Assembly (NCBI GenBank): GCA_013396995.1
Contig: VWZP01006044.1
Span: 762,973 to 826,972 of the forward strand
Source: Dicaeum eximium
Lineage: Eukaryota > Chordata > Aves > Passeriformes > Dicaeidae
Direction of reading: 5' to 3'
Length of the DNA: 64,000 bases
In this document: positions 37,000-49,950 of the stretch, piece by piece
Layout of the letters: every line of letters starts with the position of its first letter
How positions within the stretch are numbered: the first letter of the stretch is position 1
The notes under the pieces: model-generated
What the model saw: the letters and a program-made list of their open reading frames with translations, nothing else
Told to the model about the DNA's origin: nothing
Databases searched by the model: none
Position numbers and translations under genes: made by a program

Positions 37000-39900
37000 A
37001 TGAAGTTTGCTTGAGTTTCTACATGCAGTCCCCTCAAATGAATGTTTCAAGCAAAAAGGCAGAGGAGAAGGGTGCAGCTAGAGAGAGGAACTTATTTTTG
37101 CTGGTTGTAGTATTCAGAAAAGTGCACTGGGCTGATATAGGAACCATGGTTACTGTTGTTGTCTGTGTCTAATTACTAATCATGCACTCTTTGTTTAAGA
37201 AAAGCAAATTAAAATTTTCTTTCATCTTCCGCTCCTTCCTATTAAACTCCTACATGTCACTAATAAAGCATAATAAAGCACAGTATTACTCCAGGGGTAA
37301 AACTCCTGTTTCCCTTCTCCTAGCCCCATGCTTTGTTGCAGCTGTGCTGCTTTTCCAAATGAACATGTCAGATCTCTGGGATTCTCTCTGCTGTCTCTAA
37401 TTCCTGATTGCTTGACCTCAGAGCTGAGTGCTGAATGTTGTGTCCTGACACCCACCTACATCAGGCTCTTCCCACGGAGCTGTTTAAGCCCCTGACACTG
37501 TGAGTCACTGGACCACCAGCAGGATGGCTGTGGGCAATGAACACGACAAAATGCTTGCCCTGGTTTGCATCTCAGCTCAGGTCAGGGCCCAGGGAGAAGC
37601 CCTGGAGGGGCAGCTGAGCAGGGTGGGTGACTCTGTACAGGCATCAAGGTGACAGAGAGGAGGATGCTCCCTGCAATCACCTGGGAAGTGCAGCTCAGCC
37701 CCATCCAGAGTGGTCTGGAGCGAGGGGTCTGAGAGGCTCTGCTGCATTTCCTTGTGTGGTTCAGCAGTGGCACACAGGAACAAAGTCACTGTGCCAGTCC
37801 CAGCCCTACTGAGGAGAAATTAGGGGCTGTTCTGATGGCTGCAGGGTGGCCCAACACAGAGGTGACAGGTGGTTTCTTTGCCGTCTTCAAATTTATGGCA
37901 CTAAATATGGCACTGAGGCTTCTTGGAAAACTCAAAGAGGAAGAAAAATGAAACTTCTGCCTCCTATCAGTTTTCCTAAAGCTCTCCCTTCCTTGAAAAA
38001 GCCCTTTCTGAGCTGTGGATGTGGCATCCTTGGAGCCATCAAAAACTTTTGCTAAATGAAGGACCTCAACAAAGGAGTTTGTCAGGTAGTCACACCAGGC
38101 ATAATATTTTCTTTAACAGAGATTGTGGTTGGGAATGCCACAAAAAGTGCCCAGGAGCTGTGCAGTTTGCCCAGGCAGAGGACCAGCCCTTTGCTCTGGC
38201 TGCCAGCCCAGGTAAGCATTTGGTCCTGGGCACTGAATTACTCTGCTGATGCCACCATAAAACCAGGAAGGGGTTGCCGTTTTAGAGAGATTTCTGCTGG
38301 ATGTTTGGTAAAGCACCATCCACAGCATTGCACAGCTCATGGAAATCTTTTCTCTGTATCACAGTTTCACTTATCTATTATTATTTTTCTTTCCAGAAGA
38401 TAAAACAAAGGTATCATCATTTGCTATGAAAAAATATAGTTTAGAAATGCGTCCTGGGGTTTGTTTTTTATTTCGTGTTGTTTCTCTTCCCTTTTAACAT
38501 CCAGGAGAAAGAGTAGCCATGTGAGTTCAGCTCCTCTGCTCTCCTGTAATCTACCCTTTGATGTAACTAACTGGCAAAAACATATTTCTAATCAAATATA
38601 GTTTCTCATCCTTAATCAGCTCAGCTTTAAACTGCAGATCAATGAGATAAGAAAGAGCTGATTTAATTAGCCCAACCTCAGCAATGTTACAGCATATTCT
38701 CATTTACAGAAATAATGGGGAGCAAGAGGAAAGAGATTCATCATCATGAAAAGACTGGGGAAGGCAGAGGAAAGCAGGATATTTCCTATGTTAGCTAAGG
38801 GTGATTTTCATTCCAGCTAAAGAGCCAGCATATGTTTTATGAGCCATTTAAATAACACTTAGGTCTTGCGCTTCGTCCTTTAGCTTAAGGATGAATTTCT
38901 TTCACTAAGCAGCAATACCTTTGGAAATCATCACTTCTGGGTTTAATTGATGAGCCAGAGACAGCTCCCACCACTTGGTGAATAAAGAAGAGGAAATATG
39001 GCAGGCAGGAGCAGGGCAATAATGCACATTTATAGATCTGCTTGGGAATATTGTCCCACACAGCGCCAGGTCAGGCAATCTGACTGGAGAGGCTTTAATG
39101 GGAACAGCACAGGGTGAGCTCCCTCACCCAGCTGACTGAGTGCCCACAGGCAGGTCACTTCACCTTTGCAATTTTGGGGATGTGTTTTGTTTTTCTTTGC
39201 TTTCTTCCTCTGTCCCATTAGGATTTGGGATTTTCTGCAGAATAAATCTCTTCCTTCCTCCACAGCACAGGTCCCCCCAAAAGCAGGACGGTGGCACACC
39301 TGGAGCTCTGTGGGATTGCTGTGCAGCTGCTCAAAGAGCAAAACCAGTGCAAGTTCTCAGCTTGCTCTTCCTTCTTTGTGACTTTAAAGCAGCAGAGCCC
39401 TACCTCACCTCCACCAGCCCTGTCTAACCTGGCTCCAAATGCTGCTCCATCCCCCTGGAGCAGGGGACTCACTGAACCAGGTTAGCCTAGGTTTGGTCAG
39501 TGCAAGCACAGAAGTGCTGCCTCCTCCACAAAGAGCACCCAGAACATTTCCATGGCCACACCAATCCTGTAAAGGCCTCAACAAAAGGAAAATCTGCCCT
39601 GTAAATGTCCAACAAGGCTTTTCAGATGGGCTCCAGCTCTGCAGTTGGGCTCACCTGAACCTTTGGTGAGGTACATCTTGACATTGTGCTGTTACAAAGT
39701 CAGGCCAAATCCACACAAATGAGGATATGGCAGCTCCTAATTTGAGCTCTGGGAATGAAGTTTGTCTTCGTTTGTGTCCATCCATCATTTGGAATGGAGC
39801 TATCTTGTGACAGCCACATTTGGTAGTCTCTGGGAGATAATTGCTCATCACTGAGGGGAACTCACACAGCTGAGATAACCCTCAGGCACTTTCTCTGCAG

Positions 39901-40999
39901 GGATGGGAGCACCAAAGGCAAAGCAATTAACAGAGCAATTAAGTCACTAGCCAATCATATCTCTTTTTGGTTTTTTCCCTCATCTCAGATTTGTGCCACT
40001 CTCCAGTGCCTCTAAAACAAGCAAGGAAAGGCCCTGCTCTCTGGAGGGATCATTCCCTCAGGTGGGCTGGGGCTGAGATTAGGCTCTACTCCTATTCCTG
40101 ACCCTTACTCATCCTCAGTCTGGGCTTGTGGGACATGGCTTGGCTACTGCAAACAGAACCAGTGGCCATTTCCTTTCCTGAGATCCCAGAGACAACAGTG
40201 GTCACTTAGAGCTCTTCCCTGTATTTTGTTCTTTCCCTTAACCAGGCTTGTTTTCCAGGTAATAAATCAATCTTTTCAGAAGTATTAGATCAGGTATCCT
40301 GACTGTAGTTTCATGAGAAAGTTTTGCAGAAAGATTTTGGGATAATCTCACATGCACTAAGGTTGATAAACTGTGTCCACAGATGATGACATTTACCAAC
40401 ACTAAAAGTAGAAGTTACTTTGGGGGTGATGTAAAAACACAAGAACAGAGAGGAGAGAGACATGAGAAGGAGAAAATTCAGTCAGGCTCCTCAGATTCCC
40501 CAGACTGTTCCTCCCTCATCTCCCTGTCCCAACCCTTCCCTGAGCTGCAGCCCTTTGGGGACAGCTGTTCCTGCTGGGGCTCTCCACAGCCACAAATCCT
40601 GCAGGGAATTGGGCTGTGGAGCTCCAAGTGATGCACAGGGCCAAAGCCCCTGGCTCCATGGAGTTTGGCAATGTCACAGACATTGCAGCAGTGCCCCCCA
40701 CACCTCCTCCAGCAGCTTGGTTCTGAGAGCCTGAGGCACCTGGGGCTGGGCTGCAAACCCCAGCAGGAGACTACATTTGTTCCTCCAGAGAACCACCTGA
40801 ACTGCCAGAACTTCAAATCAGGTCACCAAACAGCATTGTGGGCAAGCAAAGAAAGATCACCTTCTCTTTTCAAAGCCTTGAAATGAAGCTCTTCACCAGT
40901 GACTCCTCATCATCAAGAAATTTGCAGAGTAATACTCACCCCATCCCTGGCACCTGAAGCCTGCACATCCCTTCATTTAGAGGATGCACAATGCTTTTG

Positions 41000-41110
41000 T
41001 TAATTAGAGCCTTAGTTTAATATGAGCTGTCAAAGTTCACTTAACTTCAATTAATTGTTTCTCCTGAGCTTAATTTCTTTAGTTAAGTATTGATTAATCA
41101 TTGCTTAATT
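41000..41110. promoter_or_regulatory. AT-rich cluster of homeodomain-like motifs (candidate element)
   Basis: Within about 110 bp there are many TAAT/ATTA cores (TTAATTAG, TTTAATATG, CAATTAATTG, CTTAATTTC, TTGATTAATC, GCTTAATTATG). This density is typical of developmental enhancers bound by homeodomain or POU proteins, but AT-rich DNA produces such motifs by chance. Conservation cannot be tested here. Confidence 0.25.
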
Positions 41111-44100
41111 ATGCTGAAGTCTCACTGGGTGATATTTCAGTTGTATACTGCAGCAATGCACTGCTTTCTAAAAATACTCAGAGAATCATCAGAAATTTTA
41201 TGTATTGCTATTATTGGGATATCTTTTAATATTTATCTTTTCATCCCTTATGTTCCAAAATGTATATTTAACATCTTCTGTTTAATTCCACTGGCTTACA
41301 GCTCATTTTTCTTTATATTGGTAGGTCATACAACAGAGTTTTGCTCTGCATGGTGTGGGGAGAAAAGTTTCACCTCTGGCATTAGTATTTTATGCCAGGA
41401 AGAGTAGGTTAGGGAACACTAGTAAATTATCTTTACTGTAGCATAATATAAACAACCAAAATATTGATGCATGGGGTTTTTTCTTTGAATTTTTACTTTA
41501 AGTGACATGCAATCACTTTGGCTCAAACATTGTCTGTACTTACTCAAAACTACAATGCTGGAGCTCTTATGAATATGGCCTTCAGACCAAGGCACCTCCA
41601 GTCTGAAATCTCAGTCTGTTCTGAAATATCATGAAGAGAAAACTACCTCCATCTCTCTGTAGTATCTCAACAGCTCTGTAATGTCAGGTTGGATAGCAAG
41701 TATCTTAATTTTCACAGATAAGTATAATAACTATTAAATTTTTTCAAGGTCTCTCTTGAATTTCAATATTTACCCAAATTAGAAGTGAAGTTTGATCTGT
41801 GGTGAGAAATTAAACAATTACCTTTTCCCCACAATAATTTCCCTGGAGTCCATTTAGGCATCTCATTTTACCTACTCACGGAAGCATTTTTTTCAATTTT
41901 TCTAGATGAGAAAGAGTCACTCCCCAGGGAACACTTCTTGGCTTGATTTGGTTTTATCACAGTCAAGTTTTCACTTTCTCCCTTTGGTACACATTCACTT
42001 TTTGAGAGATCTCTCAATCTACTAGTACTAAAATTTAATTTTGAACATGTTCTGTGCTATAGGAGGACTCAGCATTATTTACTGTTGTCATCCCAGATTC
42101 TCAAATGAGCACTGGTAGGAATATAAAAAAAGTCATCAAAGTGACATCTTTTTCTACTACATTTCACCTACTCGGTGGTGTAAACATCTGGCACCTTGGG
42201 AATGCACATCTTTGCTGTGTGAAAGGCAGGACAAACTAGTGAAAACACTGATTATTACATAGATCATGGAAAACACTTCTGTTCCCTTATGCTGAATGAC
42301 ACAATAGACTGAATTTTCCAGAGAGGGATGGATGAATTAGTCCAGGATGAAAAAGTACTGACTAAACCCTTGCTCAGAACCTCAACAAGTGCTAATCAAA
42401 ACATTTCCAGAGTACAATTAATCTGTCCTTTGTTATTAACTTCCTCTCACAACTCTGTGTTCCTGGATACTGATCACAAGCAGAAGCCTCACTTCTATAG
42501 CACTGCTTGGCTGTAAAAAATTTGTACCAACACATAATCAAGAAACTGAAAAGCCAGTCTGTTGTCATGACTCTCTTTGCAACTTCATCTAAACTCTGTC
42601 TTCTAGTCCAGGTCCATTACTGATGCAGGTGCTGAACAAACACACTCCTGCCCTGACATGCTCACTGGAAAAGAAGAAACAAAGAATTGGAAAAAGGAAG
42701 TTTTACTTTCCCTGCTTTCTGTAAAGGAAACCGTAGCACTGAGATACAACAAGCTAAATTTCCCAATGTGATTTGGATCCATATTCATTAAAATGACAAG
42801 TCATTGATCTTAATTACAATCCCCAGGATCCTGCCACATGGAACTCAAGCTGTTTGTGGAAGTTTAACAGCATCAACTTGATGCACATCCTCAACTTTCT
42901 TATGCTAATTCCTAAAGACAAAAACATTCCCATTTTGTCAGCTTTCTTGGTGTCAGCCACAATTTTACAGCTCAGTATGATTTATTTACATTGCAATGTA
43001 GCTTAACAGACAGTCTTCAAGCACAGCTGTATCAGGGGCTTTACTACCAGGAAACAAAACTTCAAAATCCAGGTGTGAAGATGAGACCACGGAGATGAGC
43101 AGGCAGTTAAGTGGGAAGTGTGAGTTTATCAGGGCAATCAGCCTTGTCAGAAGGGAGCAGAACTCCTCCAATCCTCCCGTGACTAAACCCACCCTGATTA
43201 ATGTTAGGAGAGATGGGTAAATCTCTTATGTGCTTGTAAATGTTTCAAACATTCCCGTTCTCTCTACCAAAGGAATGCACACAAGGCTTGGATGAGCTCT
43301 TCCATCTGTCACATCCAAATTGCAAAATCAAGCACAGTACCATGCAACTCTATACCCAGTGGTCTGCTGGAGTTTGCAAGTTTTATCTCCCACTACATTA
43401 ACAATGTGACATGTCCCCATTAAAACAGTAAGATGAATAAATAAATAAAAATGAAGGGAGTCATGGCTTATTTCTTTCAGCATATCTTCAAGTGCACAGA
43501 ATCCCTGGCTCCCCAGGCTGGGCTGTCACTACCTCCTTCCTGTTAAGGTCTCTTAAGCACTTTTTTCATCTTTCCAGCTCATCTGAGAAAAGAACAGGAG
43601 GACAAAACATTCTTACAATTGCCTGTGAACTTATACACTGAGAGTGGCCTGTGGGAAGTCTGCTGCTCTGCTGTGGATTTCTGGTCCCTGGGACCATGGT
43701 CTGTGAGGCTGACTGCATTCAGGATACAACACCTTGTAGAGGAAGTGCTGTGATTTGTTTGAAAAAATTGCTCAGGCATAAGAGCAGAGAAAGAAGTTGT
43801 AAAAGTTAAAGAAAAATCCTCGAGGGACAGCAGCACTGCCAGTGTTCAGTGTGTATCCTCTTTCCTCAGCACATTTGCTTTGGGCAAAACCATAATAATA
43901 ATTCATCGGATGAAGTAGGTAAGTGTGTCTGTTAAGATATCTATCCTAAAATACTTCTGTTATTAATAACCAATCAAGTAAAAGCTGCAGGTCACCATAA
44001 CTTTATCAGACTACTCACCCTATCAATCTTTTTCCATTTTGAATGACACTGTCCAATTGACTGCAGTACAATTTGCTTGCTTGCTTTTCAAAAAACCAAT

Positions 44101-44319
44101 TGCTTCATTTGGATTTTGCAGATTTTTGATAACTAAATTGGCTTTTTTACCATAATCATTTCCCTTTCTATTTCTCCATCTTTCACTTTACAGGAGCTGT
44201 AGTTTGGTTTTGAATCCTGCTCTCCTGGTACCAGCAGCATTTTCACATGGGCTGAAGCACTTGTGGCTGTTCTCATCCAGCTTGGTCGAGCAGGCTAAAA
44301 GGAAATGAAATGCAGCTAA

Positions 44320-44455
44320 ATTCTGAAGGATCAGGTTCTACCCACCTCTAATGTATCATGTAACTTTTCATCCTTTGAGTAGTCTCATTGATTTCAGTGG
44401 AAGAAGTTGTTATTGCAGAAAGTGAATAAGATGTCAGAATTTCGCCCTAAATATT
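44320..44455. repeat. Ancient amniote interspersed repeat, probable
   Basis: The string TTTGAGTAGTCTCATTGATT followed by TCAGTGGAAG, preceded by GGATCAGGTTCTACCC and followed by GAATTTCGCCCT, resembles a motif common in turtle, crocodile and bird genomes. In that motif TGAGTAGTCCCATTGACTTC and AATGGGACTA sit between GATCAGG-type and GATTTCACCCT-type ends. I recognise the pattern but cannot name the family securely. Confidence 0.45.
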
Positions 44456-47259
44456 TCTCTTTACAAAGGAAGACATGATGCAAAAGAAAACACACCCTGA
44501 GCTGAAGCATGATACAAAATTTGCAGTTACAATAAAAGCTGGGAAGCTTTTTTCTTCTTTGTGATGGTGCCCTCCTATTGAAAGTATTTAATAAACAGAA
44601 CTAGTTCTGTGTGAATTAAATGAAAGATGTTCATATTCAAACTGAGAGTCTTCTAATCCCTATAGCACCACAAATAATTCAAAGAAGTCTTGAAGTGCCA
44701 TGATAATGGCACAAGATGGTTATCTCTGTATTATTGGGTTTGTGTACATCAAAGAAGGCTCTGTGGGAAAAAATAATGTTGCATAAAAAACCCCACATTT
44801 CTTTTTTAAAAAAGCAGACAATTAAAATTATCCAGAAGTTAAGGAAAACATGAACTAAAAATATTTTGCCTTTGAAAGTCTATATTACCCTTAAAACAAT
44901 TTTATGGTGCATATTGTGGGCTCTGGATTAACATAAATGTCTGATTGAAAATCTTTATAAGGATGTTAAGATTAAGTACACAGCTCTTAAGTTCTACGAA
45001 CACAAAACTTAATTCAAAGGAATCAAGTGATGAGAATGGATGTCCATGAAACAGAAATAATGTATTCATAATGGCCTTTTTCACCAGTCAAGACATAAAG
45101 TGACAACAACTGGACTTGCCACCTGCTTTTAAAATTGCTTAAATTAAAGATTATGGGCAACACTGAGAAAGGAAAAAAAGAAATATGAGCCAGCTGTACC
45201 TGTGGTGTGATAACATTGCCTTCAGGATAGACAAGGCACTGCTTGGTCAACTTCTATGTTGTAATTTTGGATGTACATGAAGAAAAGAGAATATAGTGCT
45301 GAATGAATGACCAAAAAATGTACAGGGCAAGATCCACCTAGTACAATGCCAGCAAAGCCTGGGGAATTGTGGGGAGGGAAAGGGAAGAGAGCACCTTACT
45401 CTACATGACATTATAAAACAAATCACAGAGCTGGGCATGCCCTACACCAGAGGAAGCACAATACACCAGGCAGAGGAGCTGCCCCAGATGCCCTCATCTC
45501 TCCCAGAATATTCAAAACCTTTCAGAGATGTAGAAATTCGAGTTCCAGGTGAGTCAGGGCCTCCTGATGCTTTGCACAGTCCCAGGAGCACTCCATGTGG
45601 AGGTGCAGTGGGACTGCCTTTCACTTCTCCCATACCCAAACCACTGGACAAAGGAGTGGGCAAAATCCTGAATGTTTTGTGCCTGGCACAGAGCTGTGTT
45701 TGCCTTTGTCCCTGATGCATGTGGGGTCATACCCCCATGTCCATACTGCAGCAGAAACCTCAGCAACAATGTGTGACAGGCTTTACTCCACACAGAGAGA
45801 CACTGAGCTATGGCATCCACTTATTTCCTGTCATACCTTTAAATCAAGGCTAAACGAGGTGAAAAGCAAATAGATTTTCAGCCCTTGTAAACTCACAGGG
45901 CAAGCTGAATGGATAAACTGAGATGTTTCACCATCATATATTACCCTGGTGTGTTAGAGTTGGCTGTATAATGGGTTCATGGCCATCTCAAAATGAGTGG
46001 AAAGGTGAATGCTTCCATTGTGATTACTTGGCTAGAAAATAAATGTCAGTAATCCCTCTTCTGCCCTTCTTCACCGTTTAATTGTAGTACTTTAAGGTTA
46101 ACAATGGGAAAATGCTTTTCAGGGAAAACTGACTGGGCTTTTTTTCAGAGATAAATTACTTAGAAACAGAGGGAAAATAATATTCTATTGAAAATGGCTC
46201 CTTAATGTCCATGTCCCTGTTGGGCCAGGGTAAAGGATGTATGGGCTTACTTGCACAAAGAACTGCAGCTCTGCAAGGCTGTGACTTGAGGAGACTCTCA
46301 GCTTCTCTGTGTGAAGCTAAAGGGAAAAACTGTGTAGGAAATGTCAGTTCACTTGCTTGGCTGGGATTAAAAGTTTCAAGAAAATAACGAGAGTGTATCT
46401 GCTAATGTGCCTGAAGGCATCATCAGACTGGGGCAGCAGCTCGGATTAGGATCACCTGGCAGGCTCACTTCTGCAAGATCCTAAATCCATAAGCACCTGT
46501 TCTCAAGGGCTTTTAAGGGGCTGATCCCCATCTTCCCCAGCAAATGGCTATGTAAGAAAGGAGGAGGAGGAGGAAGGATGCAGGAACTGATTCTCTTGAC
46601 AATGACAATTACTGAGCTGCCACTTCTGCCTACTCTAGGCTTCAGGAGCCCATCTTTATAAAGAGTGTGAGGATCTTTTTAGTGGGAAAGCATAATCATA
46701 ACCCAAAAATAATCTCATGGCCACAAAGTCATTCTTTAAATGAGGGCTGAATTGCTTGTGAGGTTAAGCTGAAGTCACATTTTGATGTCCAGCTCTGCTA
46801 TTTGGTTCCTGGAGCACCCTTTGTATTGATCTGGCTGTGGTCCACTTGCTCTGAGTGTGACTAAGGAGCTGAATGAACTTCTCAAGCAAACCCAAGTAAT
46901 GTTTTTCACTCTTAATGCATATTGAAGAACTACCAGATTCATTATAGAAGTGGCTCTTTCATTCCTGGTCTCTACAGAAAAAAAAAAAAAGATCAGAGCA
47001 CTTTGGAAGATTATCTGTCCCCATGTTCTATCTGCCTGTTCACAGGATCAGGAGGATCAGAAAAACCTCCTGGCTTTTCCATTCTCCACTAATACCAAAT
47101 TACAATGTGCTGGCTGTTTTTCCCTGCCATGTTTTGAGCAGTTTCGAATGAGGTAGATTAAAACCATTTCATTTATTTATAACAGTTGCAGTAAATTTTA
47201 GGGTAAAGCAGGAGGCTGATGGACAGCAGTATTTTGTTTCTTTCCCTCCTCAAGTTAGG

Positions 47260-47600
47260 GCTATGGAACATGGGGAGCTGATATTAGGTTCTGGCAATTT
47301 AAGTCTGTTTAGCAAGGTTCTTAATAATCTCTGCATGTATATCACAGAGAACCTTTCGCATATTGCTTTAAATAATTCAAAACCGCTCCAATATTGTATT
47401 AAATAATTCAGGAATCGGACAGGCTTTGTGATTAATGATGTGTACCTGGAATTTCTGCAAGCACAGCAAGGAGTCAAAGTATGCTCTAGATACAAGTGTC
47501 CTGGCACAAGATCCCATTTACTCCTTGCCAAGGCAGTAGTATGGATTAGAAAATTGGAGAAGCGCCTGCTACTCGCTGGAAAACTGACTGAGGCCAATGG
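47260..47600. promoter_or_regulatory. Candidate conserved non-coding element
   Basis: This repeat-free stretch has a complex, non-degenerate look. The 12-mer TTAAATAATTCA occurs exactly twice (47368-47379 and 47399-47410), with starts 31 bp apart, close to three turns of the helix, and with CCAATATTG between them. CpGs survive at TTTCGCAT, ACCGCT, ATCGGAC and AAGCGCC. A minus-strand frame of 115 codons covers it but encodes no known domain. An enhancer reading is inference and cross-species alignment is required. Confidence 0.3.
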
Positions 47601-47811
47601 TTAATGTGGCAGCTGCTGAAAGAGTTTGTTCTTTCAGACAGACAATACTAATTTGGCTGAGAAGCTCTATTGTCTTCTGACTTCCATTTCTAATCTTCAT
47701 GAATAGCAGTGGTGCCTGATCTGAAAACTAAATGGAAGTATAAATATTTCTGCAGGAGCTGGACGTTTGTCCTTGTATTTTACCAGTCTTGATTTGAGAG
47801 CATGAAAAGGG

Positions 47812-47829
47812 TTTGCTTTGTAAAGCAAA
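47812..47829. repeat. Short perfect inverted repeat, 8-bp arms
   Basis: TTTGCTTT and AAAGCAAA flank a two-base GT spacer. It is short enough to occur by chance. Confidence 0.9.
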
Positions 47830-49756
47830 GCACGTAAGCTTATCTTGCATGTTAACTTAACCCTAAAGGGCTTGGAAGTTGCTGCTATTCCCAGCTGGGC
47901 TTGGGTCTGTGATCATGAAAAGTACCTGGAAGTCTGTTGTCCTTCTCCATTTGTTTTTATGGGGAGATGCAAGTGAAGCAGCATTATTAAGGCAAAAAAA
48001 CCCAAAAAACCCTAAATGCTAGAATTGCTGAGTTTTCACCCTGTGACACAGCAACCACTTTCTCTTAGTACAGATGAAATAATTCTGGTTTAGACAGTAC
48101 TATCAACAGTTTTGCCTAGGAAATGAATTGATTTCTGTAACCTCAATGTTTTTTTGGTTAAGGGATTTCTTTAAGACACAAAGAAAATCAATGCTACATT
48201 GAGGTAGAAATAAAGGAAACAAATCCTTCTAAATAGCCTTTTTTAAATAAATAAAGGATATTCTAGTGAGCAAAATGGAATACCCAGCAAGGAGATTACA
48301 ATTATCAGCATTATTGGAAATAGTCTGTAGATATCTTTATGGGAGTCTGATATTGGACTCTCAGTCCAGCCACCTCAGTTAACAACCACTTTACAAACAT
48401 CAAAAGGACCAGCTGATTTTATTGAGTTTTGGATATTTTCAATGAAAGACTCCACAGGGGATACACTGATTTGTGTCCAGCTTTAATGTTCAAACAGATT
48501 CAAGATTTCTAGAGGAAGAGACTGAGAAATAAAGAGGGCTGCTGCTGTGGCAATGCATGTGGCATTCCATGGCCAGAATATTCCCCTATATGTGCCTCTC
48601 TGCTCTAGCAGCAGATGGTGGCCTAAAGGCCATTTGGATAAGGTGAAGGACCAGCCTGAATGAAACAAATTTTTTCAGATGCTGCACAGGGAATATTGAC
48701 ATTAGATGCACAAGCTGGAGAGAAGGTTGGTGGGCTGGTTCTTGGTTATTTTTCAGTTGCATTATTTTGTTGTTGTTGGGAGTTTTTGATTTTTTTTTTC
48801 TTTTTTTTGGTTGGGGTTTTTTTAAGAATGTGCATCTTGGAAAGAATCTCAGGTATTTAAGGGCAGGGACAAAACCCAAGGTGTATCAAATGACTGATAT
48901 CTAAAACAAAGCTCTGTATGCACATTTGCATTTAAATAGTAGAAGGTATTGCAAATTTCCCACTCAAGTCTTTATTTCAGTGGTTTGGAGATCCATGTTA
49001 CAATAAACTTCAGCATTTTTACATAGGCTGTCTTCAAAATGCTGCCCATTGTTTCTTAATAAATTGAAACCTCAGAAAGTTGACCAATTAAGGTGTCTCT
49101 GTAAAAGTCTCAGGGATGAAACATCTCCCTTAAATAAAAGGGAAACATGCTAATTTTCCATCCCTGCAGGTTAATTGAAGGAGCCATAGAATTCCTTTTG
49201 TAGTTCAGGGAAGAGCAAATGGGAAGACAGAGAATATTGCCACTTTTGGATTTCAATGGAGTCTGCCTTCTGTAAAGAATGAATAATTCAACCACCCATG
49301 CCCCACAACCATTTAAATTACAGTCTTCCTGTTATTATAAAGCAATGTCTCAAAGGAGTAAATAAAGTTGACAAAAATAGTCTTCATAAGGGTTGACATT
49401 GATTACATCAGACTGAACTCCCTCACTCATGGGGCTCGTCCACCTTTAAATGTCACCATGAGATGACACCTGTCTATCCTGCTGTCATTCTGATCAGAGA
49501 ATAAGTCTCTGCTCCCAGTGGCTTCTTTTCCTAGCAAAACCAATTCTAAGTCATAAAGCACAGGATGACAAGCCTTAAACCAGCACAAACTGAATGGTTT
49601 CTTGTTACTCCTACTCATAGCAGGAGGGGGGAAGCCACTGAGGAGAGGAGTGAAGGGGAACTTCATGGCAGATAAATTTAAAACAAATAAAATGTTGGAT
49701 CTTGGTTCTGTAAAATTAACTTCTGCAGAAGACCATGTAGGAGAATGAAGTGACAG

Positions 49757-49950
49757 ATATTAGACAGGAATTCTTTCCTGTGAGGGTGGTGAGGCACTGG
49801 CAGGGGTTGCCCAGAGGAGTTGTGGACTCCCTGTCCCTGGAAGTTCAAGGCCAGGCTGGATGGGGCTTTGAGCAACCTGGCCAAATGAAAAGTGTCCTCC
49901 AGTTGATCTTCAAGGCACCTTCTAACCCAAGTCATTCTACATTTCTGTGA
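49757..49950 (+). mobile_element. CR1 LINE 3' tail fragment, plus strand
   Basis: The landmarks run GATATTAGACAGGAATTCTT, CCTGTGAGGGTGGTGAGGCA, CTGGCAGGGGTTGCCCAGAG, GAGTTGTGGACTCCCTGTCC, CTGGAAGTTCAAGGCCAGGC, TGGATGGGGCTTTGAGCAAC and CTGGCCAAATGAAAAGTGTC. After these come TTGATCTTCAAGGCACCTTC and TAACCCAAGTCATTCTACAT ending TTCTGTGA. This is the avian CR1 3' region almost to its octamer end. Relative to the usual tail, about 20-25 bases of the CATGGCAGGGGG/GGAACTAGA part are missing after GTGTCCTCC. It is 5'-truncated and non-coding, and better preserved than the other two short CR1 tails. Confidence 0.95.

Larger units (their letters stand above)
32116..44319. other. Long unique non-coding stretch
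   Basis: About 12 kb without a recognisable gene or mobile element. It holds an (AAC)n run (33748-33766), a T19 run (34278-34296), an approximate 34-bp tandem duplication (36935-36999) and small AT-rich blocks. Parts around 35880-36180, 36530-36740 and 41000-41110 are AT-rich, repeat-free and contain many TAAT-type motifs. Overlapping opposite-strand frames of about 114-128 codons near 34835-35237 have no known domain and are treated as chance. Confidence 0.5.
44456..49756. other. Unique non-coding DNA
   Basis: No gene recognised. A short plus-strand frame ending at a consensus donor (CAG/GTGAGT, cut after 45548) was examined and not accepted as an exon because no credible acceptor or known domain accompanies it. 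An A14 run lies at about 46979-46992 and a T/G-rich run at about 48771-48825. The stretch 47260-47600 is described separately. Confidence 0.5.

Noticed and set aside
38056..38217. Possible exon ending at a CAG/GTAAGC donor (cut after 38211)
   Set aside because: Frame and peptide unrecognised, no convincing acceptor, same reasoning as above.
45437..45554. Possible exon ending at a CAG/GTGAGT donor (cut after 45548)
   Set aside because: No polypyrimidine tract and acceptor upstream, and the short peptide is not recognisable; consensus donors are frequent by chance.
47250..47597. Minus-strand 115-codon open frame
   Set aside because: The residue pattern matches no family I know; the sequence looks more like non-coding regulatory DNA than an exon.
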